Positions 9,254 through 19,597 of a DNA stretch of 64,000 bases are shown piece by piece (the first letter of the stretch is position 1; every line of letters starts with the position of its first letter). Both the position numbers and the translations under genes were made by a program. The DNA comes from an uncultured Gammaproteobacteria bacterium (GTDB taxonomy: Bacteria; Pseudomonadota; Gammaproteobacteria; Pseudomonadales; Litorivicinaceae). The notes below the pieces were generated by a model. That model was not told the origin of the DNA. It searched no databases and worked only from the letters and a program-made list of their open reading frames with translations. The DNA lies in NCBI GenBank assembly GCA_913057215.1, contig CAJXNQ010000001.1, positions 89,236-153,235 of the forward strand, given 5' to 3'.

Positions 9254-12200
9254 GCAATGATCTCAGTGCAGCCGGCTTCAGTGGTTTATGGAGCACGGTT
9301 GCACCCACCTCACGCGCTTGGCCGCGCATATCCTCACTCCGATCCGCAGTGATCAGAATAGAGATGAGATCACCTCTCAGCGCATTTAAAACTGCGATCA
9401 CATCGACCCCAATCGCATCGTTGTCGAGGTGGTAGTCGATGAGCGCAACCTGAATTTCGGGGTGTGCTTTGATCAGTGACTTCGCATCGTCGAGATCTTG
9501 CCCAGTGTATACAGTAGCTCCCCAGCCGCCCAAAAGAGCCCGCATCCCATCGAGAATCGAATGGTCGTTGTCGATGGTGAGAACGGAGCGTCCAGCCAAG
9601 GGTTGCCCAAGTGCGGTGTGCTGTCGTTGTGCGCGCCTCGTGAGCGCTTGAGGTGGAGCCTCAGAGGCGGGGAGGCTGACTGAAAAACATGAGCCGACAC
9701 CCGGTGTGGAATGGACTTTCAGTGTCAGTCCGAGCAGGTCACAAATTCGCTTCGAAATCGATAAGCCGAGGCCCAATCCTTTTTTCTCCGTCTTCACGCC
9801 CTCAGACAGTCGTTTGAATTCATCAAAGATAGACGGTAAGTCATCGGCATGCATACCGATCCCGGTATCCCAGATTTCGATACGGACCTCTGAACCAAAA
9901 GTCCGGACCGCAAATAACACACGTCCGTTTGCTTCGGTGTAGCGAAGTGCATTGGATAAGAAATTTTGCAACACGCGTCTCAAAAGTTTGGGATCTGTAT
10001 CCACGACCACGTCACGAAAACGAGCACGAAAGGCAATATCTCGATTCTGGGCAATCACCTGGAATTCCTGCGTGAGCTGCTCAAACAGTTCTTTGAGCGC
10101 AAAAGGTCTGGGTTCGGGATGCAATGCCCCAGCATCGAGCTTGGAGATCTCAAGGAGGGTCGAAATCAGATTTTCAGCGGACGTCAGTGCGCCCTCAAGG
10201 TGCCCTGTGAGCTCGCGCATCTCATCATCGTCGGCCCGCTCGGCAAGCGTGGTTGTAAAAAGACGTGCTGCGTTCAGTGGTTGCAGTAGATCATGAGAGG
10301 CAGCTGCTAAGAACCGGGTCTTGGAGAGATTGGCTTGCTCGGTTGCCTTGACGGCCTCAGTGAGCGCCGCTTCGGTCTCAGCGCGGCGCGTATTTTCGGA
10401 GGCCAGCGCTGCATTGACTGACTGCAACTCTTCGGTCCGGCTGGATACGCGCTCTTCCAAGGTTTGGTTTGAGATCTCAAGTGCACGCTTGGCCTCATTC
10501 CGCTCCGTCACATCCTGGTACAAGACGAAGATCCCTTGCACGTCTCCTGAGTCATTGCGGTGTGGAACATAGAGTGCTTCAAACTCTTTTTGATCATCGC
10601 CGCGGGCAATGCTCACTTCAAACCGTTGTCTGCGTCCTTCGAAGGCTCGCTCAAGGTATGGCTTTCGCAGCTCGAATTCTTCAGGCGTAAATATTTCAGA
10701 ATTCGGTCGACCGATGACCTGCTCACGCCAGACGCGCAGGGTACGTTCGAAGGCTTTGTTGATGAATTGGATACGCCAATCTTGATCAACGTAGGCGATC
10801 ATGGCCGGGAGGTTATCGGTATAGACACGAATCGCCTGTTCGGATTCACGCAGTGCGGTCTCGGTCTCTTTATAGGGCGTGATGTCTGAGAAACTCGTGA
10901 CATAGCCACCATTTGGCATGGGCTGGCCGATGATCTCGAGTGTCACGCCAGTCGATAGTAACGATTCGCGGCGATACGCTGTGCCCTTGTTGAGGTGATC
11001 CAGTCGACGCTGCAGTGCGATTTCAATCTGTTCCTCAGTCTGGTAATCACCGATTAATCCGCGCGATGCGTTAAACCGAAAGATACTGGCAATCGGTTTA
11101 CCAACAGCCAAAAAATCCTCCGGAAATTCGAAGATATCCTCATAGCGCTTATTCCAGGCTACGAGATTTTGATTCTGGTCAACGACACTGATCCCTTGAG
11201 GCAGGTGTTCGATCGCCCGTCGTAAGAGCTCTTGATTTTGCCGCGCAAGTGTTGAGGCCTCATCAACCAAAGAGACCAGCTCACCCAGATGGATGCGTCG
11301 TCCGCGAGCCGCTGATCGAACCACCAGGCGCGCTGAGGTGTAGCCGATTTCTTGCGCAAGCACTGACTCAACTGCATTGATCAGTTCAGCCGGTGCGGGG
11401 TCTCGATCACTCAACTGACTCAGTTGGTGTTGGCTGATATAGGTTTCTAAGATGTATTGCACGCGATCATTGCCGATGAAACGTGATGCCAAGGTGGTCA
11501 AATCACCCACTCGCATGTCGGCTCGGAATTTTCGGCCACTCAGTGGTGCGGCGGTGCTGACATCGACAAAGGTTGCCGCCTGAACACGATCAACCAATTG
11601 CGAGCTCGTCAGCGAGGACACTGCAAAATACGTCAGCGTGTTGAAGCCCAGTGAGACGAGTACACCAATACTTAAGGGGTCGGTCTCGACAACGGCGCTT
11701 AATGCAGCACTCCAAAGGACATAATCCATTTCAGGGAGCACCAAGATCGCCGCCCATGAGATGAGTCCAACCAGCATGCCAGACAAGGCTCCATATCGAT
11801 TCCCGCCACGCCAGTAGAGTCCACCAAACAGGGCCGGCGCGAATTGCGCAGCTGCTGCGAATGCAACAAGACCGATGGCTGCGAGTGAGCGTTCGCTGGT
11901 CGCGGCCTGATAATACAGCCACGCAAGTGCCATGATTCCAATGATGCAAAGTCGTCGGATGCTGACCATGAGCCACGCCAGATCTTGCCGCTCGCGGAGG
12001 TCACTGCGTGTAGCGCGAAAGATCAAGGGTAAAATCAATTCGTTGGCAGCCATAATTGCAAGCGCCAGTGTTGAGACCAGGATCATCCCGGTGGCTGCTG
12101 ACAGCCCGCCAAGAAAAGCCAGGGCGGCCAGTGGTTGATTATCAAAAGCCATTGGCAGTAACAATACAAACGCATCAGCCGGTGCGGAGTCGCCGAACTT

Positions 12201-13112
12201 CAGCATGCCGGCTGCGGCAATCGGAACCACGAAGACAATAAAGCCCAGTAAATACAGCGGAAAAATCCATCGCGCTGGCTGTCGATATCTTGCATCCGGT
12301 GCTTCGACGAAGGTGACATGGAATTGCCTCGGCAGGCAAATGATGGCGATGGCGGCCAGAATCAACTGTGTGAGGATGCTCCACTGTGAAAAGTTGGTGG
12401 AGAAGACTGTCGACACATTCGGGTTGGCCCGTGCTTGCGCGAAGAGATCGTCAAACCCGTCGAATAATTGAAAACTGACGAACACGCCAACCAGCACAAA
12501 GGCGACCAGTTTCACGATGGATTCAAATGCGATCGCGATCATCATGCCGCGATTGTGATCACGCCGTTGTCCAGGCAGCCGTGTCCCAAATAGGATGGCA
12601 AACAGCGTGAGAAGGACGGCGGCAAAAAAGGCCGTATCGAAGACCTGCGGCGCATTGGTTGTGGGTGTCCCGCTCATGATGTTAAAGGTCTGGCCAACCG
12701 CTTTGAGCTGGAGCGCGATATACGGGATGGTGCCGAGCAGGGCGACGACAGTGGTCAGGACGGCCAGCGGCTGCGAACGTCCATAGCGGGCCGACATGAA
12801 GTCAGCCAATGACCCGATGTGATGCGTTCGTACGACGGCCGTGAATTTCTGCAGCACAGGCCAGGCGAATATAAACATCAACATCGGGCCAAGGTAGATG
12901 GGTAGGAATTCCCAGCCGTGATTCGCAGCCGAGCCGACAGCTCCGTAGTAGGTCCAACTGGTGGCATAGACACCAATTGACAACGGATAAATCCAGCGCG
13001 CCGCTCGCGCACCGCCAAAAGAGGTGGTCGTGCGATCGCCATGCCACGCGATGATGAATAGAACACCCAGGTACGACAGCGAAAGAATTGCGAGTTGCCA
13101 ACTGAGCGCCAT
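9210..13112 (-). CDS. SSS-domain hybrid histidine kinase, CrbS/MxtR type
   Basis: A 1300-residue sensor. Residues 1-520 form a sodium:solute-symporter-like domain of about 13 membrane helices. Two PAS-like regions follow (about 630-750 and 760-870), then a coiled coil, a dimerisation domain with the phospho-acceptor H940 in S-H-D-L-L-Q-P, an ATPase domain (N box near 1050, D-T-G-I-G near 1082, G-L-G-L-G-L near 1113) and a receiver with Asp1226 and Lys1276. The architecture matches CrbS (Vibrio) and MxtR (Pseudomonas), which with a LuxR-type regulator control acetate use. No partner regulator is adjacent. It faces a real SSS transporter operon head-to-head. Confidence 0.88.
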   Translation of the reverse strand: MALSWQLAILSLSYLGVLFIIAWHGDRTTTSFGGARAARWIYPLSIGVYATSWTYYGAVGSAANHGWEFLPIYLGPMLMFIFAWPVLQKFTAVVRTHHIGSLADFMSARYGRSQPLAVLTTVVALLGTIPYIALQLKAVGQTFNIMSGTPTTNAPQVFDTAFFAAVLLTLFAILFGTRLPGQRRDHNRGMMIAIAFESIVKLVAFVLVGVFVSFQLFDGFDDLFAQARANPNVSTVFSTNFSQWSILTQLILAAIAIICLPRQFHVTFVEAPDARYRQPARWIFPLYLLGFIVFVVPIAAAGMLKFGDSAPADAFVLLLPMAFDNQPLAALAFLGGLSAATGMILVSTLALAIMAANELILPLIFRATRSDLRERQDLAWLMVSIRRLCIIGIMALAWLYYQAATSERSLAAIGLVAFAAAAQFAPALFGGLYWRGGNRYGALSGMLVGLISWAAILVLPEMDYVLWSAALSAVVETDPLSIGVLVSLGFNTLTYFAVSSLTSSQLVDRVQAATFVDVSTAAPLSGRKFRADMRVGDLTTLASRFIGNDRVQYILETYISQHQLSQLSDRDPAPAELINAVESVLAQEIGYTSARLVVRSAARGRRIHLGELVSLVDEASTLARQNQELLRRAIEHLPQGISVVDQNQNLVAWNKRYEDIFEFPEDFLAVGKPIASIFRFNASRGLIGDYQTEEQIEIALQRRLDHLNKGTAYRRESLLSTGVTLEIIGQPMPNGGYVTSFSDITPYKETETALRESEQAIRVYTDNLPAMIAYVDQDWRIQFINKAFERTLRVWREQVIGRPNSEIFTPEEFELRKPYLERAFEGRRQRFEVSIARGDDQKEFEALYVPHRNDSGDVQGIFVLYQDVTERNEAKRALEISNQTLEERVSSRTEELQSVNAALASENTRRAETEAALTEAVKATEQANLSKTRFLAAASHDLLQPLNAARLFTTTLAERADDDEMRELTGHLEGALTSAENLISTLLEISKLDAGALHPEPRPFALKELFEQLTQEFQVIAQNRDIAFRARFRDVVVDTDPKLLRRVLQNFLSNALRYTEANGRVLFAVRTFGSEVRIEIWDTGIGMHADDLPSIFDEFKRLSEGVKTEKKGLGLGLSISKRICDLLGLTLKVHSTPGVGSCFSVSLPASEAPPQALTRRAQRQHTALGQPLAGRSVLTIDNDHSILDGMRALLGGWGATVYTGQDLDDAKSLIKAHPEIQVALIDYHLDNDAIGVDVIAVLNALRGDLISILITADRSEDMRGQAREVGATVLHKPLKPAALRSLLTQKLRATPLPPSA

Positions 13113-13249
13113 GCAGAGCCTTGTTTAATGAACCAATGTATTAGGCATCATTGTACATAATACGACCAATGTCCTGATTGGTGCCGCGCTTTTTGATGAT
13201 ACCGTCTCTTCGCTTTCTTTTTAGCTAACGATAATGAGGGTGAAGAAGC

Positions 13250-13504
13250 ATGGAAGAGCAAAAAGCTCAAGCCTATTGGCAGGAAAACATCCGAACCATC
13301 ATGCAACTGATGGTCGTTTGGTTTGTCGCCTCCTATGGCTGCGGGGTCCTGTTTGTGGATCTGTTGGATACAATCGCCTTTGGCGGTTTTAAGCTCGGCT
13401 TCTGGTTTGCACAGCAGGGATCAATTTATGTGTTTTTGATTTTGATTTTTGTCTATGCAAAACGCATGAATGCGATTGACGAAAAATACGACGTACACGA
13501 ATAA
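13250..13504 (+). CDS. DUF4212 small symporter subunit
   Basis: 84-residue membrane protein with two hydrophobic helices (about 18-40 and 46-66) and a charged C-terminus ending near D-E-K-Y. DUF4212 proteins are encoded immediately before VC_2705-type sodium:solute symporters and are thought to be an accessory subunit. The next gene, 9 nt downstream, is exactly such a symporter. TAACGATAATGAGGGTG precedes the ATG. Confidence 0.88.
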   Translation: MEEQKAQAYWQENIRTIMQLMVVWFVASYGCGVLFVDLLDTIAFGGFKLGFWFAQQGSIYVFLILIFVYAKRMNAIDEKYDVHE

Positions 13505-13513
13505 GGAGCCGAC

Positions 13514-15433
13514 ATGGAACTTCAAAGTTTGATTTACCTGTTTGTCGGTGCATCTTTTGCACTGTACATCGGGATTGCGATTTGGGCGAAAGCAGGCTCG
13601 ACGTCTGACTTTTATGTAGCAGGTGGTGGCGTAAGCCCCGTTGCCAACGGTATGGCGACAGCAGCCGACTGGATGTCAGCGGCATCCTTTATTTCACTGG
13701 CGGGCATTGTTTCCCTGCTTGGTCGTGACTCAGGGGCCTACTTGATGGGTTGGACCGGTGGTTACGTCTTACTGGCGATGCTGCTCGCACCCTACTTGAG
13801 AAAATTTGGCAAGTTCACGGTGCCAGATTTCGTGGGTGACCGGTATTATTCAGATGTGGCGCGAACAGTCGCCGTGATCTGTGTGATTTTCGTGTCCTTT
13901 ACCTACGTTGCGGGTCAAATGCGTGGCGTCGGGATTGTGTTCTCTCGCTTCCTTCAGGTTGATATTAATACCGGTGTGATCCTCGGCATGGGCATTGTCT
14001 TTGTCTATGCAGTTCTCGGCGGTATGAAGGGCATTACCTACACGCAGGTTGCTCAGTACTGTGTCTTGATTGTGGCCTACACGATTCCAGCGATTTTCCT
14101 TTCGTTACAGGTGACCGGTGATTTTCTCCCGCAGATTGGCTTTGGTGGGACGATTGAGTTCGCCTTTGACAACGGGGTGCGCGAAATTCCCGCTGGGACC
14201 TATGTGCTGCATGCCCTCGATCAATCCTTTAAGGATCTTGGATTTAGCATTCCTTACACTGAAGGACGCGCAGGAGTTTGGGACACATTCCTCCTAACAG
14301 TCGCTTTGATGTGCGGTACTGCTGGGCTTCCTCACGTGATCGTGCGTTTCTTCACAGTGCCTCGTGTTCGTGATGCGCGGATCTCTGCGGGTTGGGCGCT
14401 CCTGTTCATTGCCTTGCTGTACACCGTGTGTCCAGCTGTTGGTGCCTTTGGTCGTCTGAACGTGATCAAGAACCTGCAAAACAACGACTACGCAACCTGG
14501 ACGCAGGAATGTACTGCGGATCAGCGCGCTGAAGTCGACGCAATGATTGCTCAAGGGATCGATACCGCACGGATGCCGTGTCGTGGACAGTGGTTTGCCA
14601 CTTGGGAGAATTCCGGTCTTATCGGTTGGATGGATAAAAACGGTGATGGGAAGATTCAGGTCGCCAACGGTGCCGCCTTTGAGGGCAAGCCAACGTTTGA
14701 TGGCGATGCGCGAGGCCCATCTGGTGAGCGTGTGCTGACCAATACACCGCTCCCAGCGCCTGCGGGACAGGCGATTGAGAATGAGGTCTACGTCGACCGC
14801 GACATTATCGTACTGGCCAATCCTGAGATTGCGGCTCTACCAAACTGGGTGATTGCATTGATTGCAGCCGGTGGTTTGGCGGCAGCACTTTCAACGGCCG
14901 CTGGTTTGTTGCTCGTAATTTCGTCCTCGATCTCACATGACCTGCTTGGTCGCGTGATGTTCAAAGACCCCGAGACGGGTCGGTCGAAACTGACGGATGG
15001 CCAGGAACTGATGGCAGCTCGAATTGCCGCAGCCTGTGCGATTGGTGTGGCCGGTTATTTGGGGATCAATCCGCCCGGCTTCGTGGCGCAGGTTGTAGCC
15101 TTTGCCTTCGGTCTGGCGGCTGCCTCCTTCTTCCCTGTGATCATCAACGGTGTCTTTGACAAGCGGATGAACAAAGAGGGTGCAATTGCCGGCATGCTCG
15201 TGGGCTTGAGTGTGACCTTTATCTACATCGTACTGAACGTGTTTGTTGATAAATCGGGAACCTTCAAGGTGTTCTCAATCGAGGCCACTGGTATCGGGAC
15301 AATCGGCATGGTGATTCACTTCATCGTGGCCTATGTGGTCTCACGTGCGACGGCTGAACCACCACAAGAGATTCAAGAGATGGTCGAAAGCATCCGAATC
15401 CCGCGTGGCGCAGGTGCGGCGACGGCACATTGA
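13514..15433 (+). CDS. Sodium:solute symporter, VC_2705 subfamily (acetate/carboxylate type)
   Basis: Inner-membrane Na+-coupled transporter of 639 residues with about 13 helices. The N-terminal G-G-G-V-S-P-V-A-N-G-M-A-T-A-A-D-W segment is typical of ActP-like carriers. The loop at about 310-440 is a large extracytoplasmic insertion with two cysteines and an EF-hand-like loop, D-K-N-G-D-G-K-I from about residue 374. The substrate is inferred to be acetate or a similar short acid, from family and from the CrbS-type sensor opposite. It follows the DUF4212 gene and is followed by a strong terminator. Confidence 0.9.
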   Translation: MELQSLIYLFVGASFALYIGIAIWAKAGSTSDFYVAGGGVSPVANGMATAADWMSAASFISLAGIVSLLGRDSGAYLMGWTGGYVLLAMLLAPYLRKFGKFTVPDFVGDRYYSDVARTVAVICVIFVSFTYVAGQMRGVGIVFSRFLQVDINTGVILGMGIVFVYAVLGGMKGITYTQVAQYCVLIVAYTIPAIFLSLQVTGDFLPQIGFGGTIEFAFDNGVREIPAGTYVLHALDQSFKDLGFSIPYTEGRAGVWDTFLLTVALMCGTAGLPHVIVRFFTVPRVRDARISAGWALLFIALLYTVCPAVGAFGRLNVIKNLQNNDYATWTQECTADQRAEVDAMIAQGIDTARMPCRGQWFATWENSGLIGWMDKNGDGKIQVANGAAFEGKPTFDGDARGPSGERVLTNTPLPAPAGQAIENEVYVDRDIIVLANPEIAALPNWVIALIAAGGLAAALSTAAGLLLVISSSISHDLLGRVMFKDPETGRSKLTDGQELMAARIAAACAIGVAGYLGINPPGFVAQVVAFAFGLAAASFFPVIINGVFDKRMNKEGAIAGMLVGLSVTFIYIVLNVFVDKSGTFKVFSIEATGIGTIGMVIHFIVAYVVSRATAEPPQEIQEMVESIRIPRGAGAATAH

Positions 15434-15462
15434 TTCAGCTGACTTCGGTCAATTGAAGATGG

Positions 15463-15488
15463 AAAAGGGCGCTACGGCGCCCTTTTTT
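15463..15488 (+). terminator. Rho-independent terminator after the symporter gene
   Basis: GGGCGC-TACG-GCGCCC hairpin (15467-15482) flanked by AAAA and a run of six T. It lies between the symporter and the DUF294 gene, so the downstream genes are either attenuated or have their own promoter. Confidence 0.85.
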
Positions 15489-15523
15489 CTGTCAGCATAG
15501 AGGCCTGTGATTCTGGAGCGACT

Positions 15524-17377
15524 ATGGTCAGCGAAGTCTTAAATACCTCAATCCCACCCTTTGATTTATTAAGTCACGAACAAATCGAAACACTGCAGCA
15601 GTCTGTTTCGATTGCCTATTTTCAAGCCGGTCAAGACATCATTGCTGCCGGTGGAAACCCCGAGGGTCTGTACATCATCATCAAGGGCAAAGTTGAGGAG
15701 TATGACGAATCGATCAGTGGCACTCGAGATGATCAGCGCGTGGCGCAATATTCTGAGGGCGATTTGTTTGGTTCTCTGGCTGTTTTAAAGGGTCGTGCCC
15801 GGGATAAGTACCAAGCCTTTGAGGAATGCATTTGTCATTTGGTGCCGGCGCGCGTCTTTATCGATTTAGTCCATGACAACCCCGAATTTAGACACTTTTT
15901 TCACAAAGGCCTTGCGACCATGGAGAAGCAGCGGCTTCGGCTGACTGTTCCCCAGGGCGCGGACGATTTCAGTCTTGTCCGGATTCGAGATTCCGTGCTT
16001 CGAGACCCTTTGATCGTGGCGCCGTCAACGTCCATTGCTGATGTGGTCCTCGCAATGCGCGATGCACATATTGATTGTGCCCTTGTCGAATGTGAGTCAT
16101 GCGACGAGAACTATGGTTTGGTCACCGGGACGGATCTTCTTGATGCTCTCGCGCTCGACGGTCTCGCACGTGAGACCCCGGTTGAGACCATCACAACCCG
16201 CGAACTCATCACTGTCAACGCGTCTGAATTTTTATTTAATGCGTTGATCTTGATGACGCGTAAGCACATCAAGCGCGTTGTCGTGATGGATCATGGCGAG
16301 GTCGTGGGGGTCAGCGAGCTGACCGATATTCTGAGTTATCTCACCGGTCAAACCCATCTCGCAGGTGTTCAGATTGAAAAGGCGAAGACGGTTGCTGAGC
16401 TTGCCGACGCCTCCCGAGCTTTGCATGCGTTGATTCGAACGTTGAACGCGAAAGGCGTCAAAATTCGTTTCATGATGGAACTGCTGGCTGCGTTGAATGG
16501 CCGTTTGGTGGCGAAGCTCTATGAGATTTCGATGCCGTCTGAGGTGCTCGAAAATACGGCCCTGACCGTCTTAGGATCTGAAGGTCGCTGGGAGCAGATC
16601 GTTAAAACAGACCAAGACAACGCGTTGATTATTGCTGACGATTTTGTGTGGCCAGATGATGTGCGGATTCCCCTACTGAATCAGTTTACCGAGGATCTAA
16701 TCTCCATCGGATTTCCGAGGTGCCCCGGTAATATCATGGTGAGTAATCCAGAGTGGGCGCAGACCATTTCTGCATGGAAAGCAACCATGACTGCATGGAC
16801 CCAAGACATGAGTGAGGCATCGCAAATGAACATGGCGATCTCGCTGGATGGCCATTTTGTCGCAGGCAATAAAGCGCTGTATCAGGGGCTTTCCCATTGG
16901 GCGCATGACCACATGCGTGGTAACGATATTTTTCTGGCACATTTTGCGCAGCCCGTGTTGAGCTTTGGGGTGCCTTTGACCCTGTTTGGGAATGTGAAAA
17001 GTGATTCCCAAGGACTCGACATTAAAAAGGCAGGCATTTTTCCATTGGTGCATGGAGTGCGCTCGTTGGCTCTCAAATATCGAATTCGTCAAACCAATAC
17101 CTATCGACGGATCGAAGAATTGGTCGCCGCAGGTGCAATTCATGAACGACTCGGTCGGAACTTAGAGAGTGCATTGTCTCTCTTTATGCAATTGCGACTG
17201 CAAACACAGATTGAGCAATTGGAAGCTGCGGGGACCGATGACGGTTCGCAGGTCACACACAACCGTATCGATGTCACTGGACTCAATCGACTGGATCGCG
17301 ATTTATTGCGAGAGGCACTTCATGTGATTAAAGAGTTCAAAGAGTGGCTGGCTCTTGAACTGCACATTCGGGGTTAG
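15524..17377 (+). CDS. cNMP-binding/CBS/DUF294 nucleotidyltransferase-like protein
   Basis: A 617-residue cytoplasmic regulatory-type protein. In order: cyclic-nucleotide-binding fold (about 15-140, with G-L-Y-I-I-I-K-G-K-V and G-D-L-F-G-S), paired CBS domains (about 155-285), a DUF294 nucleotidyltransferase-like domain (about 300-440, with G-S-E-G-R-W-E-Q and K-T-D-Q-D-N-A), and a substrate-binding-like C-domain. It resembles the GlnD N-terminal fold; the enzymatic role is unproven. Proteins of this build commonly follow VC_2705-type symporters together with a DnaQ-like exonuclease, as here. Confidence 0.87.
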   Translation: MVSEVLNTSIPPFDLLSHEQIETLQQSVSIAYFQAGQDIIAAGGNPEGLYIIIKGKVEEYDESISGTRDDQRVAQYSEGDLFGSLAVLKGRARDKYQAFEECICHLVPARVFIDLVHDNPEFRHFFHKGLATMEKQRLRLTVPQGADDFSLVRIRDSVLRDPLIVAPSTSIADVVLAMRDAHIDCALVECESCDENYGLVTGTDLLDALALDGLARETPVETITTRELITVNASEFLFNALILMTRKHIKRVVVMDHGEVVGVSELTDILSYLTGQTHLAGVQIEKAKTVAELADASRALHALIRTLNAKGVKIRFMMELLAALNGRLVAKLYEISMPSEVLENTALTVLGSEGRWEQIVKTDQDNALIIADDFVWPDDVRIPLLNQFTEDLISIGFPRCPGNIMVSNPEWAQTISAWKATMTAWTQDMSEASQMNMAISLDGHFVAGNKALYQGLSHWAHDHMRGNDIFLAHFAQPVLSFGVPLTLFGNVKSDSQGLDIKKAGIFPLVHGVRSLALKYRIRQTNTYRRIEELVAAGAIHERLGRNLESALSLFMQLRLQTQIEQLEAAGTDDGSQVTHNRIDVTGLNRLDRDLLREALHVIKEFKEWLALELHIRG

Positions 17378-17379
17378 GC

Positions 17380-17988
17380 ATGTTAGTTCGCACCCTCAAA
17401 CGGTTAGCCGATCGGTATAAGCATCGCGACTCGGCGCACCAACACCTTTTCGAGCCATATCGTGGACATGAGGTGATTTCGATTGACTGCGAGATGACTG
17501 GGCTTGATGTGAAGCAAGATGAAATCATCTCGCTCGCGGCTGTGCGAATTGAGGGGCATCAAATTCATTCAGGCGAGGCGTTTGAGGCCAAGGTCGATCA
17601 TCGCGATCGACTGGGTGCAGACTCGATTGTGATTCATCACATCCGCAAAATGGATCTTGAAGACGCGGTCCCAATGGAAACAGCCCTAATGGCCTTGATC
17701 GAATTCATTGGTAATCGTCCAATTCTTGGGTACAACCTGCAATTTGATTTAAAATTTTTAGATCGCTACACACAGCCATTGCTTGGGTTGTCGCTTCCCA
17801 ATCGAACGATTGAGCTTGCCGATGTGTATCGTCAGAAAGTTGTGAGTCGTCAGCCCGATGCTGTGCCGCATTTGGGTTTTGAGGCCATTTTAGAGGATTT
17901 GGATTTGCCAGTCTTTGGACGCCATACTGCACTTGGAGATGCCACGACAGTGGCCATGGCCTACGTGAAATTGATGCAGCGATCATGA
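17380..17988 (+). CDS. DnaQ-like 3'-5' exonuclease
   Basis: 202-residue DEDDh exonuclease. ExoI motif D-C-E-M-T-G-L-D near 38, ExoII region [10 protein letters not shown] near 115, ExoIII H-T-A-L-G-D-A near 188. It resembles the proofreading epsilon subunit, but its position after the symporter/DUF294 genes marks it as the stand-alone type found at such loci. Only 2 nt separate it from the DUF294 gene, and its stop overlaps the ttcA start (ATGA). The biological substrate is unknown. Confidence 0.87.
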   Translation: MLVRTLKRLADRYKHRDSAHQHLFEPYRGHEVISIDCEMTGLDVKQDEIISLAAVRIEGHQIHSGEAFEAKVDHRDRLGADSIVIHHIRKMDLEDAVPMETALMALIEFIGNRPILGYNLQFDLKFLDRYTQPLLGLSLPNRTIELADVYRQKVVSRQPDAVPHLGFEAILEDLDLPVFGRHTALGDATTVAMAYVKLMQRS

Positions 17989-18944
17989 CGCGAGCACACG
18001 ATGCCGATGCGTTCGCGCGGGGCAAACGACAACAGCGTCTACGGCGGCTGACAGGCCAAGCCATTGGTGATTACAGCATGATTGAGTCCGGCGATCGCGT
18101 GATGGTCTGTCTTTCCGGTGGAAAGGACTCCTACACCATGCTGGATATGCTTGAGTCGTTGAGGCGATCAGCACCCGTTGATTTTGAGTTGATCGCAGTG
18201 ACGCTCGACCAAAAACAGCCGGGATACCCGGAAGATGTCTTGCCAAACTACATGGCTGGCCGCGAGACTCCATTTTACGTGATTGAGCGGGATACCTATT
18301 CGACCGTCAAACGGGTCGTGCCTGAGGGGAAGACCACCTGCGCACTGTGCTCAAGGCTGCGTCGGGGCACGTTATATGGTTTTGCAGAGGCCAACGGCAT
18401 CACCAAGATTGCATTGGGTCACCATCGAGACGACATTGTTGAAACTCTGTTTTTGAATCTTTTTTTTGGTTCGACACTCAAAACCATGCCGCCCAAATTG
18501 GTGTCCGATGACGGACGGTATGTGGTGATCAGACCGCTTGCGTACTGCAAGGAACAAGACATTCAGGCGTATGCAGAGGATCAAGCGTTCCCGATCATCC
18601 CCTGCAATCTCTGCGGATCCCAACCCAATTTAAAGCGCGCTGAAATTAAAGCCATGATCCAAGAATGGGAAACGCGCTTCCCTGGGCGTGTTGATAACCT
18701 ATTTCGTGGTCTGAAGCATGTGGTGCCATCGCATCTATTGGATACTGAATTGTTTCCGTTTGAGAGCCCAAGCCCAGAGGAATTGCTTCAGTATCGATCC
18801 GAGCATCCGCTGACTGATGCCTCCGATGTGACCGATGTACTTGCTGAGGCAGCGCTCAATCCTTGGATTCAGACGGTTGAGCCTGAATCGGATCAAGCTC
18901 AAGACATCATCATAAAGACAGGTGTCAAGGTCCAGAGGCCATAG
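17985..18944 (+). CDS. ttcA: tRNA 2-thiocytidine(32) synthetase TtcA
   Basis: ATP-dependent thiolation of cytidine 32 in certain tRNAs, using an iron-sulfur cluster. At 319 residues it is close to E. coli TtcA (311). PP-loop S-G-G-K-D-S near 42, followed by the two C-x-x-C pairs C-A-L-C and C-N-L-C. The start overlaps the exonuclease stop (ATGA). The C-terminal coding region overlaps the convergent TauE-like gene by 46 nt. Confidence 0.95.
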   Translation: MTRAHDADAFARGKRQQRLRRLTGQAIGDYSMIESGDRVMVCLSGGKDSYTMLDMLESLRRSAPVDFELIAVTLDQKQPGYPEDVLPNYMAGRETPFYVIERDTYSTVKRVVPEGKTTCALCSRLRRGTLYGFAEANGITKIALGHHRDDIVETLFLNLFFGSTLKTMPPKLVSDDGRYVVIRPLAYCKEQDIQAYAEDQAFPIIPCNLCGSQPNLKRAEIKAMIQEWETRFPGRVDNLFRGLKHVVPSHLLDTELFPFESPSPEELLQYRSEHPLTDASDVTDVLAEAALNPWIQTVEPESDQAQDIIIKTGVKVQRP

Positions 18945-19597
18945 AGCGCGACCATTCCCCCTGAGATGCGTTTGAATGCGTCGCTTTTGAGTGTGAATCC
19001 AAGCGACGCGCTGAGATAACCCGCGCCTAAGATCGCAGGCAATGTGCCAAGGCCAAATAGAAACATTTGCGTGGCTGCTTGGCCTGCATGGGCTGTAGAT
19101 GCGGACCACAGCAGGGCCGAATAGACCAATCCGCATGGCAGAAATCCCCAAGCCAATCCGTATTTCAGCGCGTTGGTCGGTCGATCTGGAGTGGCCCGCG
19201 AGCGAAACCGGTTCACCCACGGAGTGATCACACGCTGCCCAATGGATTCAAGTGTGTTGAGGCCTTTCCAGAGCTCACTGATCCAAAGCCCCATCGCGAT
19301 CAAAAGACAGCCGGCGATGAGTCGAAACACAATAATCAACACCTCATGATCGCCGCGCAACCAACCACCGATCAATCCAAACAGCAAACCCAATGCTGTA
19401 TAGGAGATGACCCGCCCGGCCGACGCACTGCCAATCAGTTTCCAAAATGACCAACCCTGACGTGCATGTTCTGGGATCGAGAGGCTAAATGCGGCTGTAA
19501 TGCCGCCGCACATGACAAGACAGTGCGCGGAACCGAACAGCCCAATCAACAAAGCAGCACCTGCGCCGATGGGATCTGTGCAGAGCGTATCAATCAT
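18899..19597 (-). CDS. Sulfite exporter TauE/SafE-family membrane protein at the cbb3 locus
   Basis: About 232 residues and six predicted membrane helices from the ATG at 19597; the open frame extends upstream without hydrophobic or family character. The [14 protein letters not shown] motif near residue 20 and [10 protein letters not shown] near 150 are typical of the DsbD/TauE-like proteins that follow ccoS. Such cysteine-containing proteins may assist copper or redox handling during oxidase assembly; that role is inferred. It overlaps ccoS by 8 nt and ttcA, on the other strand, by 46 nt. Confidence 0.85.
   Translation of the reverse strand: MIDTLCTDPIGAGAALLIGLFGSAHCLVMCGGITAAFSLSIPEHARQGWSFWKLIGSASAGRVISYTALGLLFGLIGGWLRGDHEVLIIVFRLIAGCLLIAMGLWISELWKGLNTLESIGQRVITPWVNRFRSRATPDRPTNALKYGLAWGFLPCGLVYSALLWSASTAHAGQAATQMFLFGLGTLPAILGAGYLSASLGFTLKSDAFKRISGGMVALYGLWTLTPVFMMMS

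Noticed and set aside
10321..10572. Long plus-strand ORFs opposite the histidine kinase (several between 9469 and 12786)
   Set aside because: They are antisense reading frames left open by the codon bias of the kinase gene, with no ribosome sites and no recognisable motifs.
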